Program-made: the position numbers and the translations under genes
Origin: Malurus cyaneus samueli
Taxonomy: Eukaryota > Chordata > Aves > Passeriformes > Maluridae
Direction: 5' to 3'
Assembly (NCBI GenBank): GCA_009741485.1
Contig: CM019227.1
Location: forward strand, 14,848,730-14,912,729
Length of the DNA stretch: 64,000 bases
Notes under the pieces: model-generated
What the model was told of the DNA's origin: nothing
Database searches by the model: none
The model's input: the letters and a program-made list of their open reading frames with translations, nothing else
Shown here: positions 52,601 to 64,000 of the stretch, one piece after another
How positions within the stretch are numbered: the first letter of the stretch is position 1
How the letters are laid out: each line of letters starts with the position of its first letter

Positions 52601-55600
52601 ATATTTGCTGCTCTCAGCTCCAGCAGATCAGGAGCAGCCTGGGGAACAGGCAGGGCTGTGCTCCATCGCCCCTTCACCTGGGAGCAAGAAGCAGCCTCAC
52701 CCAGCAGGGAAAGCTCACTGACAAAGCACCAGGGAGAAAAAAACACTGACAAAAAATACTTAATCCTCTTTATTTGGGTTGGAGATCCGCCATGACTCCA
52801 CCAAAACCATGTGGGCAGCTTAGTTTAAGTTTAAATTTAAATTTAAGCAACATCTGCAGGTGGCCTTGATTTATCCTTTAGAGCACAGCCTAATAAAGCC
52901 TAAGACCTAAATATTTACTATAGTGATGATTAAAAATCCTTGTTTTTTAATAAAGTCATTTCCTGCTTAAGCTCAGGGTATCTCTCAGCCCAAAAGTTTT
53001 CTTTTCAGGAAAATGAAATCTCTCATGGTAAATTACATGTACCTACATCAGCAACAAATGCTTTCCATCTTACAACGTCCATCCAGATATCTATAGATCA
53101 TAATAGAATAAACCACTTTGTTTTTTGGGCCCAGTGAGAACTTCGAAAGAATTTTAAAATACATTCTACAGTATGTTTCACTCATTCATGTGAAAAAACC
53201 CCCAACACTATAACTTCTCTTATGGATCAAAAAAATAGTTGTGCTGAATTTTATAATGGTTTGTTTTGTGGGTTTGTTGTTGCTTTGTGGATTTTTTTGG
53301 GTTTTTCCATTTTTTTTTTCCGGGTTTTCTGTTTGTTTGTTTTTATTTGGGTTTTTTCTGTTGTTGTTTTTTTTGTTGTTGTTGTTGTTTTGTTTTTTTT
53401 TTTTTTGTTTTGGTTTTTTTTTTTTACTTTAGGGAATCTTCATAGACAAGGATATACACTGGTCATAAAAGCACTATAAAAGGGTAAACTTTTAGTTACC
53501 AGTAACAGCTTTAAAAAAAAAAAAATTCTTATGCTTTAGCTCTACTTCAGAGCATTCTATAGAAACCAGGAGAGCCATCAGCAGCATCTCATCCTAACTT
53601 CAGTAAGTAGTAAACAACAATAACCAAATAAATGTGTTTTGTTGGGAATTTGGTTTTCTCACGTGGAGGGGGAAGGCACACTAAGCAGATGTTTCAGGAT
53701 CTCCTGTGATTATTTCATGGCAAGTTCTATGAAATATCTCAAAACTCTGTGACCAGGCATAAAATCAGAAGTACTAAGACAGACACACATTAAAGAGAAC
53801 CTTTTCCTACAGATTGATCAGACATCATTTACCCCACCAAACACAGCTCTCAGTGTGCTTTTGTGAAATAAATTTGCTCAACTGCTCTGAAAAACACCAG
53901 AAATCCAAGTATTTCCAGTGGGCACAAAAAATCTGTGAATCACTATTCACAATCCAGAGCTCCATGACACCTTTCATTCAGAAATATTAAATAAGAACTT
54001 TTCTTTGCCAAAAAAAAAAAAAAAAAAAAAAAAAGCTGGAACCGTCACCTTTATTCTCATGCTGCCACATCTGGGGCATAATTCTTTACTGCCTCTATGC
54101 TTCACAGTAAACTATAAATAGATAGGGATGTCTGGACTTCTTGTCACATGTATCTGACTTTAATATATTTGATTTGTGGTTCTCAAGGTATTATTTAGCC
54201 ATGTTTTATTCTCTAACTCAATCTTAAATAAATAAAATTATGGAAAACTTAATTTTTAATGGGACAGTTTCACAGTCTTGAATTAAATTTTTACTCCGCC
54301 ATTAAACATTTCATTGATGGTCCTAGGAGTATCTTTATGCACAAACCAAATATATTAAAGAGGAACCCTTCTCTTTTACACACTCCTTAATTATTGAGCA
54401 AAAATGGATGAAATGTAGGACTCAGTGACTGGAGACTGATGAAGACAGAATGTGGCTTCCATTACATTAAAAAGTAACAACAACAAAATCAGTTAAACTG
54501 TAAATCTACTGGCCTAACTGGTAAAAATCCCATAATATCCTAATCTCAATCTCCACACTTTCTCTGCATATTCCCTTTTCCTTTAGTTTCTCACTTCAGC
54601 AATTAGAAAATCTGCATCTCCAGAATTCCTTGGAGGTTCTCAGCCTGGAGAATCCCTGGGTGTGTTCCTGGAAGCACCAATTTCACAGCAGCACAAAAAT
54701 GACTGCACAAAGCTGGCAGGTGACAGTGCCAGCAGTGACCTGGTCAGTCTGTCCAGGGTTACCTTGGTCCTTCCAGGAAAGAACAAACCCTTCACAAGGG
54801 TCATGGAATAAGTATTTATGTCCCAATTTACTGATTTTTTTTTTTAAATCTTTCTTTTTTGAAGAGCTATGAGCCACTGTGGCATTCAGGTGGAATGAAA
54901 ACGTGAAGAGGGAATGAACAATTTCTGGGGAACACATCCCCTGGCAGCACAAAGCAGCCCTGCAGGGAGATGTTCTGGATGTGGATCTCCTGGAAATCTG
55001 GTGAAATGACCATTCCAGCAGTGGCTGCTGCCATTTATACATTAAGAACTCCTGCTCTGCCTTCTGCAAGCACATTTTTTTCCAGAAAGATCATGTAGGA
55101 TACCAGCACACTGTAAGTCAAAATGTAGTATGCAAAAAAATAGTTCTTTTTCTGAATTAAAATAGCATTTAAATGTCTGTAAGAGATTAATAGATGTTAC
55201 AATGATTGCAAATTTACATAGATTTTGGGAGACCTGACATTTAGGGTTTTTCTATAAGGCATGGAAAAATAAAAAATAATTATCTCCTTTTCAGGAGACT
55301 TGTGAGCAAGGCTTCTGGCACACTGTCAACCAATTATAATCTAAATACATTTGAAGATTGGTTTAAATTTAAGGTAGGTCACATAGGATCTTAATTCATT
55401 TGCAAGATGTGTATTCTTTTATGTACCTGTGATGACAAAAAGCAGGGTACAGAAGATGGGATATTTTTATTGTTGAACAGTAGGTTCAAAGACTCTGTCA
55501 AATATTTTGTTGCTGGATGTGTTTAATCCTAGAGCTTTCAGCCACAGTTTGTTACCTCCTTTCCACTTCAACACAGTTTCCTGATGTATTTATGAGGCTG

Positions 55601-57053
55601 AGACTAAATTAGGTCTGCTTGGAAAAGGTAAAACCAAAGAAAAACAAAATATTTTAACCCAGTGAAGCTAAATCCCTGCTAACCAGCTCAAAGTTTTATG
55701 CTGTTTAACAACATAAAACAACCTGAAATGGCAAAGAAATGCATTGTATACAATGTGTACCTAAAGAGAAAGCAGCAATTAAGCTTTCATTGTAAATATT
55801 GCCAAATTTCATAAAGATTAGATTATAAATGTGTACTTTGCTATTGGGACACTGCAAGAAATGGTGGCTGGAGGAAACAGAAGAACAATACAGCAGAGCC
55901 AGTGCTTTGAACGCAGCTCAGATCCTTGCTGACACCTGCTATGGAAAACTCATTTAATTACCTGAATCTGGCTTCATTCAGGAGATGGTTTTCTCTCTTT
56001 CACACCAAACAATCAGCACTGAGGATGGCAGGGGCTCTCATCTCAGAAATCAAGCAGAGAAATGAACCAAAATGCACAAATCCCACTTTTCAGACTGAGG
56101 GGGGGATGTACATCCATCAGTGAACCATTCCCCTGTTTGGCATTTCTGCACCCTGGAAGGCATTTTGGAGTGAGATTAAGGCTGCAGCTGCAAATTTCAA
56201 ATTAATATGAAGGTGGAGGACTTGGAGATGTATCAGGTACCAGAGAAATAAATATTTACTGGAAAGAGCTCCAAAATATATTTAGGAAAGGACAAAAAAA
56301 AAAAAAAAAAAAAGGTGACACCATGTCATCAATCTACCTTTGCACCCAGTGGGAACTGCTCCACCTGTGAGAACTGTGGGCTCATTCCTGGGCAAGGCAT
56401 CACGTGGGAACAGGTCTGAAATGAGTGATCCTGGATGCAAAGGAATCGAGCAGGAAAAGGAAAGATGCTCAAAAAATGAAATCGTCTGAGAGAACCTATC
56501 GTGCAAAAATTCAGCTTTGTAGATGGTAGCACCATTGCATCTCTGTGCTCTATTTTTCAAATAATTCTATTGCTTGTAATTCTAAAATTTGAAAGTGGGG
56601 GAAAAAACTTTCTAAAAGTCTAATTGCATAAAATCCTTTCCTACCTTACAACTGAAAAACCTGCACAGAGCAGTGACAAGTGAACCCACCTCTTAATTAG
56701 TGCTCTTTAACAGAACACTGCTGGGTCACTAGCTTAATATTTTATTGAAATAATTACACATATCATTTAAGTGGCTCCTGCTGCCTTTAAAAGATGTTTT
56801 TCTATCATGATAGGCACCTGCAAAAGTTATAAAGAGCATCTCCTCTGTAAGAAGAGCACAAGTGCAGCATTTCTGTTTCAGGTTTCCACTCTGCAGGTCT
56901 TTGTTTTGCGTGTTTGTTTTCCCTGGCTGCTGCCCATCCCACCATTTACAGCAGGAGCACAAGAAAATCTCCTCAATGGCAACTGAAGTGTGCTCCATCT
57001 ACTCCATTTTATGGCAAATCAGGAGGAAAAAAAAAAAAAAAAATCCACTTTTT

Positions 57054-57230
57054 ACGCAACTTTCACCAGAGCTGAAATTATTGAATAGCTGAGGAGGCAG
57101 CTCTCACGGGGATGGAATGTCTGCCCTCCCTGCAGACACAGCTCCCTGCACTGCCTCTCACCTTCCTGGCTCCATCCTGCACATCCAGGAGCCTGCAGCT
57201 CCCAGGAGCCTGTCCCACTGCTCTGCTTCA
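57054..57230. other. Block shared by copies B and C, replacing the copy-A block
   Basis: About 177 bases with GC-richer sequence (CTGCCCTCCCTGCAGACACA is typical). The copy in B at 47806-47987 is the same with a few extra bases. Copy A has an unrelated 120-bp block here. Confidence 0.85.
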
Positions 57231-59393
57231 GGAAAAACCCCAAAGCAGCCCTGGAAAAACAGTGCTGTCCCCACACCTCAGCCCAGTGGAAAATGATGAT
57301 TCCCACACTGATCACTCCCTTTCAGTGGGTACCGATTCTGCTGAGAAGTGTTAATTTTTTTAAAAAATAAATTATATTATTTCTCATTTCAAAGATGGCA
57401 TATGAAGCTGGAGAGGTTCCACATTTGTTCAAGGCCACACAGCTCTCCAGGGGCACAGGAAAGTGAGATCCAGTAACACTCATTTATAGACATGAACTGA
57501 AATTCTCTTAGTCCAGACATCTGACAATACCATACAAGCAACATTAGCACTTCTCAAAGTTCAAACCTCTAAATAGTCTAAATATCAAAAAATGGGATTT
57601 CAAAAGCTATTAAAACAATTTGAAACCGGCTAAATTGTGGAATGCTATTTTCAGCTTCCCAAGGTTTTCTTCCCTGTAGGACTTGCTTTGTTTTGGCAGC
57701 TCTGAAATCCTAAACAGGATTTATGAACTCACTGATACTCATCCCAATGACCACTTTGTCTAAAGGTGTGTGCTACCCAATGACAGAAAATACATTCAGG
57801 CTGTGGTTATTTTACATTCCTGCTGTAGAACAATGTGGAAAGAAAACATTATTAGAATATATCAGTATTATTTCCTTTAGAGTAAAGAAGGGCCGGTGTT
57901 GGTGATGAAGGCATGGAACAAGAGCAGAACTCTAGAATTTGGCTGTTTTGGGAACTGCCAAGAACACATCCCTATCTCTTCTCCTTGAAGATTATGCTGG
58001 CTACCTACATCATGAATGTTGTCAGGATTACAGCTCCTGGGGTGCTCTGAAGATTAAAATTTTGCTTATTGAACTTTCCTTTCTATTTTTGTATATACTC
58101 CAAACACGCTGCTCTCTGTCTTTCTCTCCACAGAGAAATTTTATCTTGCACACAACCAGGCTAAGAACTTTCCTCAGTGCAAGGTAAGAAATGCACACCA
58201 GTTTGTATTCATCAGATTCTGCTAAGTACTCCTCTCTATTCAGCTTCACATCTCCAATATGTCAACTTAAATAGTTATGGAGAGTAAAATAAAATAGAAC
58301 ACCAGATTTAAAACCATATTTTGGCCTGCCTGAATAGGCAGATATGATCATCTGTATGAACTTTCGTGGGTTTGTATTTCAAAACAGCAAAGTTGATTGT
58401 TTAAATGGATGTTTCAAATCTACCTCATCTTCCCCACCACAGAGCCACAAGCCACAGCCAGCAGTTGAGAGTTAAAAGAGCAAAAAAAGATGCCCTCAAC
58501 CTTTACAAGCTTCTGGAAGTACATCCACTTTAATATGTTCATGCTCCATGTCAAACATCCCCCTTGAAAAGAATTTCATACCATGGATTGCGTTCAAAAT
58601 TGCAAATATAAAGTATCTGATAACATTTAATGGCCTCTAGGTATAATCAGCATAAAGCCAGCATAAAAGGGGCTTGGTATGAATACGAAATGTTCAAACC
58701 AAATGTGATGGAACCTCGTGGGGAATTCTGCCACACATGCCGTCCTTTCTTCTAGGAGGTCCTTCACTGTCCTTGTAGGAGGTACATAAAAATGATGTGG
58801 AAAAGAAAAGAAACCCAAGCACCGCGATGCTGCAGCAGCGTTAACCACTGCTTCAATGAAGGCAGCTTTGATCACTTGTGAGGGAAAAGCAATGACCTGT
58901 CCTTTAAAGAGAGCGTTTCCTCTTTTGATCCGAGCGTTGCACTCATTTAAACCGAGTTCCAAGTGTTGGTGTCTTCTTTAATACTCAGTTATAAAAATAC
59001 CATATAAACAGATAAAAATTCACAACTGCTCACAAATCCCACTCCGGTTACTTTATATCTGTGTTCAGCTGGCAACTTTGAAAGCTGCCAGGAGCAGCTT
59101 CTAATGCACCACAAAACCTGCAGCAGCAAGGAGCAAACCCTGCATGTATCAGCTGAATAAAACCATGCTATTTATCTGTTATTTACACACTAAATCCACA
59201 TCTGCCAAGGCAAAAGCATCAGTGCTCCATCGTGTCTTTGTCCCAGGATAATATGAACTTCCCATGGAAATGATGGGTGGGATATCCAGCCACCTTTGAA
59301 GGATATCCAGTTACATTTGAATACCTAAAAGCAGAGCCTGTNTCAGAATCTTTTGTAAGTTATGGAAGATCACGACAATTCCAGTTGGTTTTT

Positions 59394-59475
59394 ATAAATA
59401 TATATTCATATATATAAAAAATACATATATTTTTAATATATATATATATATATTATATATATATATATATTATCC
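59394..59475. repeat. (TA)n microsatellite in copy C
   Basis: Counterpart of 40715-40796. About 80 bases of mostly alternating T and A. Confidence 0.9.
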
Positions 59476-59823
59476 ACTAAGAACAGGAGTAAATCTGCCT
59501 ATTGATTTCAATTCACAAATTCCCCCTAGAACTATTTTAGGTTTTGAGACCTCAAGTAAAATTCCAGTAAAGATAAATGAACTCTTCCTCCTCAGAGTGC
59601 AAGACAAGAAGACATCCCCCTGGACAAGATTTGGGACAATTAAAAATAATGATCACTGCTATTAAAGATACATAACCCTAAAAATAACTTCATTCTTAAA
59701 AATTAAAATTCCTTTAATATTTCATGATCTACAGCTCTTACAAATAATGTCACAGATATCAGGACTTTAGATAACGATTTGAATATTTCTAAAATTCACT
59801 GTCTTTAGATCTCTGAGGATTAT

Positions 59824-62800
59824 TTCAGCTACAATTGAGAACATTCAGATTCCAAATTCAGATTTTAAATGGGAAATATTTCTGAATTTTTCCACTGCTT
59901 GGGTGCAAGGTTGGACACTGCATTCACCCCACCCTAAAATCCCCAAACTGATCTCTCCAGAAGACATCATGCTTTCCTTCTTTTTGGGTGTGGATCCAGT
60001 GCTGATACATTTAGATTTTGATCCTAGATACAAATTAAGCGATTCTATGTTCTGGGAAGATGCCAAATAAATTTATCCTGATTATTTTAAGACCAGATGA
60101 AAATGCCATTAAACTTACACCTAAATTATAACTTATTCCTCATTTTCACTAGGCTGAACTCACAATTTTTAATCTGCATTTACTCAAGGGAGAACAATTC
60201 CCATCTCACAAATTCTCAGCACAACTTCAGGACTGACAGCACTCCAATACTAGAGGGAGGCAAATTTAACCGTAAGAAATGAAAGGAGGAAACCTTGCAC
60301 CTCTCCCCTGCCACCCTCAGCATTACAGAATGCAGAATATTAGCATCTTGCTACATCAAAAAGGGTAAAATACTCGAGGCACTTAGCCCGTTGGCAAATG
60401 ATGCTTGGGGATTTCTAGATGAATGACTTGTATCTATGTTTACAGCCTTTCAGCAGAGTGCTCACTGTTTACTCTGGAATTAATCCAGGTCCATAAAACC
60501 AGTGATACATCAACGTAACAGATGTGCTCAAGTGACTCTGCATCATAAGGGGATCTCTTTAGTTACCTAAACTCAATAACCAGGTTTAAGTTGATTTTGA
60601 CAATCCCAGTCTGTAACTTATCAGCTCTCATTCCTGCTAGTGGACTGGTAGTCTCTAGTTCTAAGGACTTAATAATTTCATTACTGATCTTTTAAAAGTA
60701 TTTAAACTAATAAACTTTCATGGAATAGTTTCAAAAACTGATTAGTGCAACAGCATAATAACACAGTTCTTGACATAAGTCTAATTTATCCCTACAATAC
60801 CATTATGTCAGAAACAGTTTAATTTCTGCCCATCTCATATTTACAAAATGCTGGAATGTAAACAAAGTTCCTCAATCTTCAGGACACAGGATGGAGCCCA
60901 AGGCAATGGTAATGCTGCTCTCCAAAGGACCAACTCAGCAAATAAAATGCAAGTATTGTTTATCAACTGATAATGTATTTGGCTTTGGAGGCTTCGTTAA
61001 GAGGTCACTGTCATTATTATCTACTTTTCTAACCAATACGTGGCTTGCTTGCAAACTTGACTAGCAATATTTGACTTGAAAGTTTCTGAAAAGTGCCAGA
61101 GATCCTTCAGAGAAGGTGGTATGAACTGCCACATGTTAAATTAAAAAAAAAAAAATCTATTTTAGAATGCTTTTTCTTCTTTTTCTTTGATGCTGTCTAT
61201 TGTGAAAGTTTTATAATGTTGATCATAGAGAACCTCTTTCCTCAAAGCTAATAAAATGATTGAATTGACTGAAGAAGGCAGAACTCCAAGACTGAGACTG
61301 AAGTGTCCTAAAGAGGGCACTGACAATTCCTTGCTGTTTGAAAGGTCTCTGAGGATGAACTTCTCTCCCCACCAGCAAAGGCCTGCCTGCATTTTCCATC
61401 CCATGTGAGTCCATGGTCTTGGCACACAAACAGCTCTCCACACAGAGCTCTGCAATGTTATACCTACGTTGTCTCAGGCTGCATTCATTTTGTAAAAGGT
61501 GCAGGTTGAAACACTGCAGGTTTCATTATGTGGGATAACCAGGTGCCAGATGGATGCAGTACAGCATGGTTTGGGATTTCCCAAACTCTTAGGCTGTTTT
61601 TGGCCAGAATCTAAATTTTAAGTATGATAAACCCCGAGGATACCTAAGCCCTTAATTTAAATATATTCATTTTGAAACGATACATATTTGTATTGAATGA
61701 TCCAACTGCATTGTTACTCTAAGTATAACATTCCTGAAATGCCTTTCCAAAGCCAGCTGGAAACCTTGACATTTCATCCATATTGTTATTTATACACATA
61801 TTTACTGCTGCCACCTGCTTGTAACTTGGCTCACTCCACGAAGTGGTACGTTTCCCTTGTTTCATTATACCTTGACATTTCCCTGTGACTACAGAGCTGC
61901 CCATTTCTCAGTTTCCAATTGCTCTGCAGCCACTCTTGAATTACACTGGCTTAGTAACAGAATAAAGCTCTTTCTCTGTGGTAGCACTAACCTCTCTTTT
62001 CCGCACCCAGATGGTACAAATCGCTGCTGGCACAGGGAGCAATCCTAGCACAGCTTCTGCTGCTTAAATGAACCCCCATCAACCCCACGGAGCTAGATTA
62101 GATTAGGGAATTGGGAGGTGAGGAGGAGGGCTGGCCAGTGGTGGCAGCTGAAGATTTGAGGATTTGTTATGGGCTCTGTGTGGCTGTGACAGAGCGATTG
62201 CACTCTGACAGCGCAGCGCTCAGAGAGCCCCTTCCTAAGGAAGCAAAATGAGCTAATAGAGTTAATAAACCTGATTTCATAATCAGGACAACATCCATTT
62301 TTAATATTAGTCAGATAACTGAGTTATATGATAGCCCTGATGTCACACAAAAAGGATATTTTCCAAGGAATTATGCTGGAAAGAGCCATCCCAAGGGGAC
62401 ACCCAGACCCTTTACTCAAATTCACCTTTGTTGCTTTGCTCAGACCATCCAGTGAGCAGGCCAGCTCTGATAGTTTTGAAGGTTGATCATCCCTATCCAC
62501 GCCCTCAGACACTTAAAAACACATCTAAATTCCCAGTTCCTCTGTGCATGTCCCAGGAGGTCCCAGCAGTGAGGGTGGTGAGATGGGATTAACGGAGGGC
62601 CCTGGGAGAGCACAGAGCCAGGGTTTTTGGGGAAGGACAACTCACTCTGGGCCAACCCCTGGACAGACAGAAAATGTCCCTGTGCTGCCAGTCCAAGGGT
62701 TTGTCACAAGCCATTCTAAATGGATAAATGGAAATCTACAACATGAAAAATCTTTCCATGTGACCTTCCATGACTTTACCAAAGTAATTTAATACAGACT

Positions 62801-64000
62801 ATAATACAATCTAGCATACAAATAACTAATTAATTTTAAGGAAAATCCTCTGAGTGGTTCAGTATTTAAAATATCCTAGAAGCGAGGGAAAATAGATATG
62901 AAAGAAGGATAATCAATATTTCCAAAATTATTGCAAAACTACACACATTTGGCATTTATATAAGCCATGAAAAACAATTTTGATTGTTTCTGAGAAAGCA
63001 TCTGCTCTACCTGTTCTTAAACACTGTTCCTGTGAGAACAGAGGAAGCCTTCTAGTGTATTTGAAAAACCAAGAGATACAAAATTACTCAGTAAGGGACA
63101 AAAGAAGGAATGCATTGTCATTTTCCCAATCCCTGTCTTGACACAGCAATAGCAAATTTTTCCTGCTGATTGAAAAGAAACTTCATCAAAAAACCAAACC
63201 TAAGTTTACTTAGTGTTTAGAGAACAAAATGATGCTTCATGTTGCACCCCTAAGTCAAATACAATACAGAATTTAAGAGAAAAATGTATTTTTTTATTGT
63301 TAAAATTAATTTCGGATAACACTAAAATGACCAGAACTACATGTGAAGCACTGATTTTTGCTGCTGTCCTGATGACAACCCCATCTCAGGAAGGACAGGA
63401 AAAGGCACAGATTGGGCATTTCTCACAAGGCAGAAACAGGAAAACGAAACACAAAAAACGCCAGCAACTGAAGAAAATTTTCAATTTGTAAACCTCATTT
63501 GTGTCTTAGGTGGGATTGAACAAATTCACACTCATTCATTCAGCTTCAAAATAAAGGCCAAATTTAAAAACACAGCTTAGTCTCCAGCTTCTGTTTAGAC
63601 CCTGGGGAATAAAAAAGGAAACTTGCTATAAAAAGACAATCACCAGCTCTCCTGAGACTGGGGCTTTTTAAACTGCTGAGTAAGACATGAGGATTTGGTT
63701 TGGCTGCTGGAGGTGGTTGGGTGCCTCCCAGGTCACCGGTGACAAAATCCTCACATTCCTTCTTCCTGATGAAACCCCAGATCCTGGAAGGACAAACCAC
63801 CCCACATCTGCCCCAAATTGAGTCCCACAGATCCCAGGAAATACCAAACCCTCAGGAATCACCTGCCCCAGCGAGGAGATGGAAACTTTCCTGCCAAGGC
63901 ACCGCTGAAGGCAGAGGGAACCTCTCATGTCCTTATTCTGAATCCAAGCATGAGACATTAAACAACACGACAGAAACAAATCAAAGCTGCTTCTCTTCTC
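59824..64000 (-). other. RBFOX1: RBFOX1 intron, right flank of the triplicated block
   Basis: Single-copy intron up to the window edge. A short A-run lies at 61142-61154. The stretch 62080-62330 is repeat-free, has several CpGs and TTAATAAA/TAATCAG-type words, and looks like possible regulatory sequence. No exon, RNA gene or recognisable mobile element was found. Confidence 0.75.

Larger units (their letters stand above)
48074..59823 (+). repeat. Direct duplication unit, copy C (full length, about 11.75 kb)
   Basis: Copy C aligns with all of copy A and runs on into single-copy intron at 59824. It contains the window's only two ambiguous bases that I noticed, at 48714 and 59342. In the middle part it reads as the cleanest version: simple words are complete where A has deletions and B has insertions. 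It lacks the roughly 42-bp A-tract found in A and B. No coding sequence is recognised. Confidence 0.93.

Overview
The window is vertebrate, almost certainly avian, nuclear DNA, and nearly all of it is intron. One coding exon can be recognised with confidence: a symmetric 243-bp exon on the minus strand (8503-8745). It encodes the N-terminal, pre-RRM part of the neuronal splicing regulator RBFOX1. RBFOX1 is known for very long introns, and both flanks fit that. Positions 1-8502 are the downstream intron and positions 8746-64000 the upstream intron. The avian assignment rests on CR1 retroposon fragments with the bird/reptile-type 3' end, otherwise sparse repeats, and the RBFOX1 sequence. A passerine is plausible but not shown. 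Scanning by eye I found no second RBFOX1 exon, no tRNA or rRNA gene, no CRISPR array and no prokaryotic feature. The many short ORFs are chance frames in AT-rich intron and A- or T-rich tracts.

Layout. 1-8502: intron with A-rich tracts, two possible LTR remnants (about 1820-2215 minus, about 2637-3215 plus) and a small perfect hairpin (4792-4816). 8503-8745: RBFOX1 exon with a clean acceptor and donor. 8746-29602: intron with a CR1 copy split by another repeat (about 15440-16422), a minus-strand CR1 (about 23765-24330), three copies of an unidentified A-tailed repeat (15631-17070), and a long A/C tract (29440-29595). 29603-59823: one block of about 11.5 kb present as A (29603-41141), partial B (41142-48073) and C (48074-59823), all in the same orientation. 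59824-64000: single-copy intron.

The A-B-C arrangement is the most striking structure. The left single-copy flank joins A and the right single-copy flank joins C. B covers only the middle of the unit and carries many one-base insertions. Two ambiguous bases lie in C. Copy C begins right after the position of the hard-to-assemble A/C tract. This pattern is what two unmerged haplotypes bridged by a poorly corrected read would give, so I favour an assembly false duplication. A genuine recent intronic triplication is not excluded. The copies also differ by a replaced block of about 120 versus 177 bp and by presence or absence of an A-tract.

I see no new gene system here. The items worth a second look are the triplicated block and its junctions, the tail-to-tail A-tailed repeat pair, a 50-nt exon-like segment on the strand opposite RBFOX1, and several repeat-free stretches that look like conserved regulatory sequence.
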